Origin: an uncultured Candidatus Saccharibacteria bacterium
GTDB lineage: Bacteria; Patescibacteriota; Saccharimonadia; Saccharimonadales; Saccharimonadaceae
NCBI GenBank assembly: GCA_948514425.1
Contig: CAOQYN010000004.1
Location: forward strand, 1-33,976
Direction of reading: 5' to 3'
Length of the DNA: 33,976 nt
A program made the position numbers and the translations under genes. Position 1 is the first letter of the stretch; each line of letters starts with the position of its first letter. Of this stretch, positions 30,538 through 33,976 are shown in pieces. The notes beneath the pieces were generated by a model, which was not told the DNA's origin, did no database searches, and saw only the letters and a program-made list of their open reading frames with translations.

Positions 30538-31824
30538 TTAAGCCATCAATTCTGGGTTGAACTTTAGCTTTGGCTCGGCCTCCGCAATTCTCATCAGCTC
30601 ATTATATTTCGCGATCCTCTCAGATCTAGACATCGAACCCGTCTTGATTTGTCCTGTACCAAGACCTACCGCAAGATGTGCAATACTCGTATCTTCTGTC
30701 TCGCCCGAACGGTGTGACATAACAGTGCGATACCCAGCTTTTTTTGCCATCATAACTGCGGCGATCGTTTCACTAACGCTGCCGATTTGATTTGGCTTAA
30801 TCAGAATTGCATTTGCTGCCTTTTCCTTAATCCCGCGCTCTAGTAATTTTACATTAGTCACGAACAGATCATCGCCAACCAACTGAATTTTGTCACCCAA
30901 GGCCGCAGTTAATTCTTTCCAGCCTTCCCAATCAGACTCGTCTAGGCCATCTTCAATCGAAATCACTGGATAATTTTCCGTTACCCATTCATACCAACTT
31001 ACCATGTCGGCCGAAGTCTTCCACGATCCGTCAGTTTTTAGCTCGTAGTGATCTTTGTTCCAGAATTCACTAGCCGCAACGTCCATCGCCATCGCCACGT
31101 CTTGACCTACTTTATACCCCGCTGCTCCAATCGCTGCTGTGATGCATTCGAGTGGTTCGTTATTGCCTTCACGTACTTTTGGCCCATAACCCCCTTCATC
31201 ACCCACCGTCACAGGATACCCCCGCTCCTTCAAAACTTTCTTCAAAGCGTGAAAAACCTCAGCGCCCATTCGCACCGTTTCTTCCATCGTCCCGGCACCT
31301 TTTGGAATAATCATATACTCCTGAAAATCTGTACACCAATCTGCATGCGCACCGCCATTCATAACGTTCATCATTGGCATCGGCAAGCACATCTCACTTG
31401 TCGTACCTGCCAACGCAGCGATATAACGATAAAACGGTAAACCTTGTGCTTTTGCTGCCGCTTTCGCTACTGCAAGCGAAACCGCCAGAATTGCATTTGC
31501 TCCCAACCGCTCTTTATTATCAGTGCCATCTAGTTCCAGCATCAACTGATCAACACGCTCTTGATCGGCGGAATTACCAACCAGCAGGTCGTGAATTTCA
31601 TGATTGACGTTCCAAACGGCTTTTGAGACGCCCTTGCCGCCATAACGACTAGCATCGCCATCGCGCAACTCTAAAGCTTCACCCGTACCGGTCGAAGCTC
31701 CCGACGGTACGATTGCGCGCCCTACTGATCCATTTGATAAGAATACATCCGCCTCTACGGTCGGATTTCCTCGGCTATCAAGTACTTGCCGAGCTTTTAT
31801 GCCTTTAATTGTAAAATTATCCAT
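30538..31824 (-). CDS. eno: Enolase
   Basis: 428 aa. Interconverts 2-phosphoglycerate and phosphoenolpyruvate. N-terminal ARQVLDSRGNPTVEADV, PSGASTGTGEALELRD (capping loop), VTVGDEGGYGP, ISIEDGLDESDWEGW (metal ligand region), LIKPNQIGSVSETI (catalytic Lys) and MSHRSGETEDT. Full length. The start is ATG 31824; an upstream in-frame ATG at 31848 lies before the TACAAT box and would include the promoter, so it is rejected. The ATG is six bases after the -10 box, so leaderless. Monocistronic. Confidence 0.97.
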   Translation of the reverse strand: MDNFTIKGIKARQVLDSRGNPTVEADVFLSNGSVGRAIVPSGASTGTGEALELRDGDASRYGGKGVSKAVWNVNHEIHDLLVGNSADQERVDQLMLELDGTDNKERLGANAILAVSLAVAKAAAKAQGLPFYRYIAALAGTTSEMCLPMPMMNVMNGGAHADWCTDFQEYMIIPKGAGTMEETVRMGAEVFHALKKVLKERGYPVTVGDEGGYGPKVREGNNEPLECITAAIGAAGYKVGQDVAMAMDVAASEFWNKDHYELKTDGSWKTSADMVSWYEWVTENYPVISIEDGLDESDWEGWKELTAALGDKIQLVGDDLFVTNVKLLERGIKEKAANAILIKPNQIGSVSETIAAVMMAKKAGYRTVMSHRSGETEDTSIAHLAVGLGTGQIKTGSMSRSERIAKYNELMRIAEAEPKLKFNPELMA

Positions 31825-31830
31825 AACAAC

Positions 31831-31859
31831 ATTGTAGCACGACCTCATAGTCTGCGCAA
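31831..31859 (-). promoter_or_regulatory. eno promoter
   Basis: Minus strand TTGCGC (31859-31854), 17 bases, TACAAT (31836-31831) preceded by TGC (TGCTACAAT). Confidence 0.75.
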
Positions 31860-31886
31860 AGTGGTTGTATTTTTCCCGAAAACTAT

Positions 31887-31916
31887 GCTACAATAAGATA
31901 AAGCTTAAGCAAGGAG
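31887..31916 (+). promoter_or_regulatory. Promoter -10 and SD of the 451-aa gene
   Basis: TGCTACAAT (TACAAT 31889-31894) and AAGGAG at 31911-31916 before ATG 31921. Confidence 0.7.
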
Positions 31917-31920
31917 AGCC

Positions 31921-33276
31921 ATGGATCAAGATCCAAATACGGCGGGTGGCACAGCAGATACAGAAAACATTATGGTAGCAGGTGAACCAAGCCAAGACAC
32001 ACAAACTTCCGGTACTGAAACATCAGCAACTAGCCCTTACATTGATCGCGATTTACGTCTTCCTAGCGACAAAGAAAAACGTCGTCTTCAGACTATCGTC
32101 GTTACGACTATCGGCATTTTGCTGCTTGTTTTGATCGGTTTTGTAGTTTGGTTTTTTGCTTTCTATAATCATCCCGATAAAGTCATGCTAGACGGCGTAA
32201 ACAACATCCTTCGTGCATCAAACATCTCCTTGGATGGCGGCGGCTCTGCAGTTCTACACGAAGGTAAAACAGACGGTCCGATCAAAACTATACTTATCAA
32301 TCTTGACTCTTCGAGCGCCAAGCTACCCAATACTACTGACGTATCGTTGTTCATTGATTACAACGATGATAAAAGCCTCAATCTGCAGCTCGGCACCGTG
32401 CAGTTGACCGACGGCGCAATCTATCTCAAGATTAGCGGTATTATGGAAAGTTTGCGCAGTATGGATCTTGAATCTAATATGCAAAACAACATGGAAGAAT
32501 TTTTCAATAACCTAGAAACAATTGACGGCGAATGGTGGCGCATTTCTGTACGCGACGTCCTACAGAATACAACTGGTAGCGAAGAACTAGCTAGTTTATA
32601 CAGTGATATTTACGACTGTGCCATAGCTACTACTACACGTGATCATTCCAAGACTTTAGTAAGCTTATACAAACAAAATCAGTTCATCAACGTCGAGCCC
32701 ATCAAAAAGATCGACAATGGGCATGAATATATCAATTACAAAGCTAAATCTTGGCATAATCTCTACGAAATCAGCCTTGACAAGGAAATTCTTGCCCAAT
32801 TTCTCAATAGTCTTCCCGAGACCGAAATCGCCGCAGAAATGTACACTTGCTACAATGCTGCACTCGAAAAGTATACTCCGGACGCCGAAAAATTAAGCGC
32901 TGAGGATATACCCGAAATCTCCGCTAGCGACATCAGTATTCCCGACAATTTACACCTTTATGCTGAAGTTTCACAGTTTGGCCATAAAATTCGCAGCCTC
33001 TGGGGCTACATCGAGGATGAAGATTACAACAACGTCTTTTCGGTCATGCTAAACTATCAAGACGTTGAAGTCGCTGCGCCAAGCGAGTATCGCGACATTA
33101 CTGAACTTTTCCAAGAAATATCGATTGACGACATTTGGGGCAGTTTGACTTTACCCGAAGATGAGATTTATATCGATGAATCTGATTACGAACTAGACCC
33201 AGATTATACATTCGAAGACGGGTCCTGGATGACAAATAATGAAATGGAGAAAATGGAGTGGCAATGGGAATCCTAA
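31921..33276 (+). CDS. Single-pass membrane protein with large acidic extracellular part (451 aa)
   Basis: Residues 1-57 are a polar, Ser/Thr/Glu-rich cytoplasmic tail; one membrane helix follows (TIVVTTIGILLLVLIGFVVWFFAF, about residues 59-82); the remaining ~370 residues are acidic and contain beta-rich blocks (TILINLDSSS, VSLFIDYNDD, LNLQLGTVQLTDGAIYLKIS) and a strongly acidic C-terminus. No domain recognised. It overlaps the FtsA-like gene by 13 bases, so a role in the cell envelope or division is suggested by context only. Confidence 0.7.
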   Translation: MDQDPNTAGGTADTENIMVAGEPSQDTQTSGTETSATSPYIDRDLRLPSDKEKRRLQTIVVTTIGILLLVLIGFVVWFFAFYNHPDKVMLDGVNNILRASNISLDGGGSAVLHEGKTDGPIKTILINLDSSSAKLPNTTDVSLFIDYNDDKSLNLQLGTVQLTDGAIYLKISGIMESLRSMDLESNMQNNMEEFFNNLETIDGEWWRISVRDVLQNTTGSEELASLYSDIYDCAIATTTRDHSKTLVSLYKQNQFINVEPIKKIDNGHEYINYKAKSWHNLYEISLDKEILAQFLNSLPETEIAAEMYTCYNAALEKYTPDAEKLSAEDIPEISASDISIPDNLHLYAEVSQFGHKIRSLWGYIEDEDYNNVFSVMLNYQDVEVAAPSEYRDITELFQEISIDDIWGSLTLPEDEIYIDESDYELDPDYTFEDGSWMTNNEMEKMEWQWES

Positions 33277-33976
33277 AAAACGTCAAAACTGCCACCGCCG
33301 AAAAAATGGCGAAAATGGCACAAGGTATGGCTAACGACAAGCCGAGTCCTAAAAACGAAAAATTAGACCAGCTCAATGAAATCTACCAAGAGCAAGAGGA
33401 GCAGCACGGTAGTCCGGTCAAAGACGATGACACAATTCTAGCTCTTGATATTGGTACGGAATATGTCAAAGCTGTGATTGCGCGCCAAGACAAAAAAGGC
33501 GGTCTCAACGTCATCGGCGTTGGTCGCGCTCATCAATCTGCCAATAATATGTATGCTGGAGCGATTGCTGACATTCCAGCCGTAGTCAGTGTCTGCGAGC
33601 GCGCTCTCAGTCAAGCTGAAAAGATGTCTGGTACGACTAGTAAACTAACCGTTGTCGGAATCGCCGGAGAGTTGATCAAGGGCAACACGAGCACCGTGCG
33701 CTATCGCCGTAAAAGTGGCAATAAGCCATTATCCGAGCAGGAGATGTCGCTTATTATCAAACGCGTACAAGATCGTGCGGGTGAAATTGCTCGTAAAGAA
33801 ATTGCCGACGAAACAAACAATCCTAACGTTGAGGTGCGCCTAATCAATTCAGCCATCGTGAGCATCGCGATCGATGGATATAAAATCAGTAACCCGATCG
33901 GTTTCAAAGGCACTGACGTTGTCATCCAATTCTATACAGCCTTTGCTCCATTGGTTCACATCTCAGCTCTCGAAAA
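33264..33976 (+). CDS. FtsA/PilM-like actin-fold ATPase, N-terminal part (cut by window edge)
   Basis: 237 codons visible. A ~50-residue charged N-terminal extension, then ILALDIGTEYVKAVIA (phosphate-1 motif of the actin/FtsA/PilM fold), LNVIGVGRAHQS, GAIADIPAVVSVCERALSQAE, VVGIAGELIKGNT. The order and the AIADIPAVV...AL..AE block match FtsA-like proteins with the 1C domain region following. FtsA anchors FtsZ at division; PilM has the same fold in pilus assembly, and the sequence here does not decide. Start ATG 33264 overlaps the preceding stop by 13 bases. Confidence 0.75.
   Translation, partial: MGILKNVKTATAEKMAKMAQGMANDKPSPKNEKLDQLNEIYQEQEEQHGSPVKDDDTILALDIGTEYVKAVIARQDKKGGLNVIGVGRAHQSANNMYAGAIADIPAVVSVCERALSQAEKMSGTTSKLTVVGIAGELIKGNTSTVRYRRKSGNKPLSEQEMSLIIKRVQDRAGEIARKEIADETNNPNVEVRLINSAIVSIAIDGYKISNPIGFKGTDVVIQFYTAFAPLVHISALE

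Noticed and set aside
31048..31440. 130-aa ORF opposite eno
   Set aside because: Lies wholly inside the conserved eno gene on the other strand.

Overview
The window looks like a chromosomal segment of a Candidatus Saccharibacteria (TM7) or close Patescibacteria/CPR member. This is judged from reading the proteins, not from a search. The grounds are: compact, tightly overlapping genes; a housekeeping set (LigA, UvrB, EF-Tu, S10, DnaE, enolase) mixed with small uncharacterised membrane proteins; very frequent extended -10 promoters (TGnTATAAT or TGnTACAAT); many genes whose start codon lies only 6-9 nt after the -10 box, implying leaderless mRNAs; and surface-protein domains with FVRSG...GFPLRC signatures that I associate with TM7-type FISUMP-like surface proteins.

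Layout. 1-363: two silent surface-protein cassettes. 415-3743: small membrane proteins, lemA, htpX. 3844-9331: DNA ligase ligA, a lipoprotein, then uvrB with an overlapping NUDIX gene. 9331-10187: a short hairpin transcription unit, a structured leader and an unknown gene. 10329-11513: tuf. 11594-14848: an accessory island (unknown gene, ASCH-like gene, three cassettes in both orientations, an insertion sequence with a nonsense-interrupted transposase, an unknown gene). 15040-15369: rpsJ, normally a close neighbour of tuf. 15443-16446: a beta-lactamase-fold serine hydrolase split by a homopolymer frameshift. 16544-22132: an envelope operon (Mur ligase, alpha/beta hydrolase, DegT-type aminotransferase, two FemAB-like transferases). 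22155-22580: a fifth full cassette plus a structured, gene-free stretch. 22591-29172: a metallo-beta-lactamase-fold protein, an HdeD-like protein, a GalU-like protein, a coiled-coil membrane protein, dnaE. 29355-33976: a membrane-anchored JAB/MPN protein, eno, a large membrane-anchored protein and the start of an FtsA-like gene.

The most unusual element is a set of six dispersed cassettes (one partial) carrying only the C-terminal part of a surface-protein domain. Each has the invariant entry core CTTTTGTCCGTAGTGG. Where the far end is visible, five have a conserved exit core around GGTTTCCCCCTCCGCTG, and the interior is mosaic and variable. Almost none has a start codon or signal peptide, they lie in both orientations and partly in tandem, and one is frameshifted. 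They look like a silent donor reservoir for antigenic variation by gene conversion into an expressed surface-protein gene outside this window. Other points of note: LigA lacks its zinc-finger cysteines; the IS carries a 14-bp inverted repeat placed to block translation of read-through transcripts; and a 7-C tract makes the serine hydrolase potentially phase-variable.
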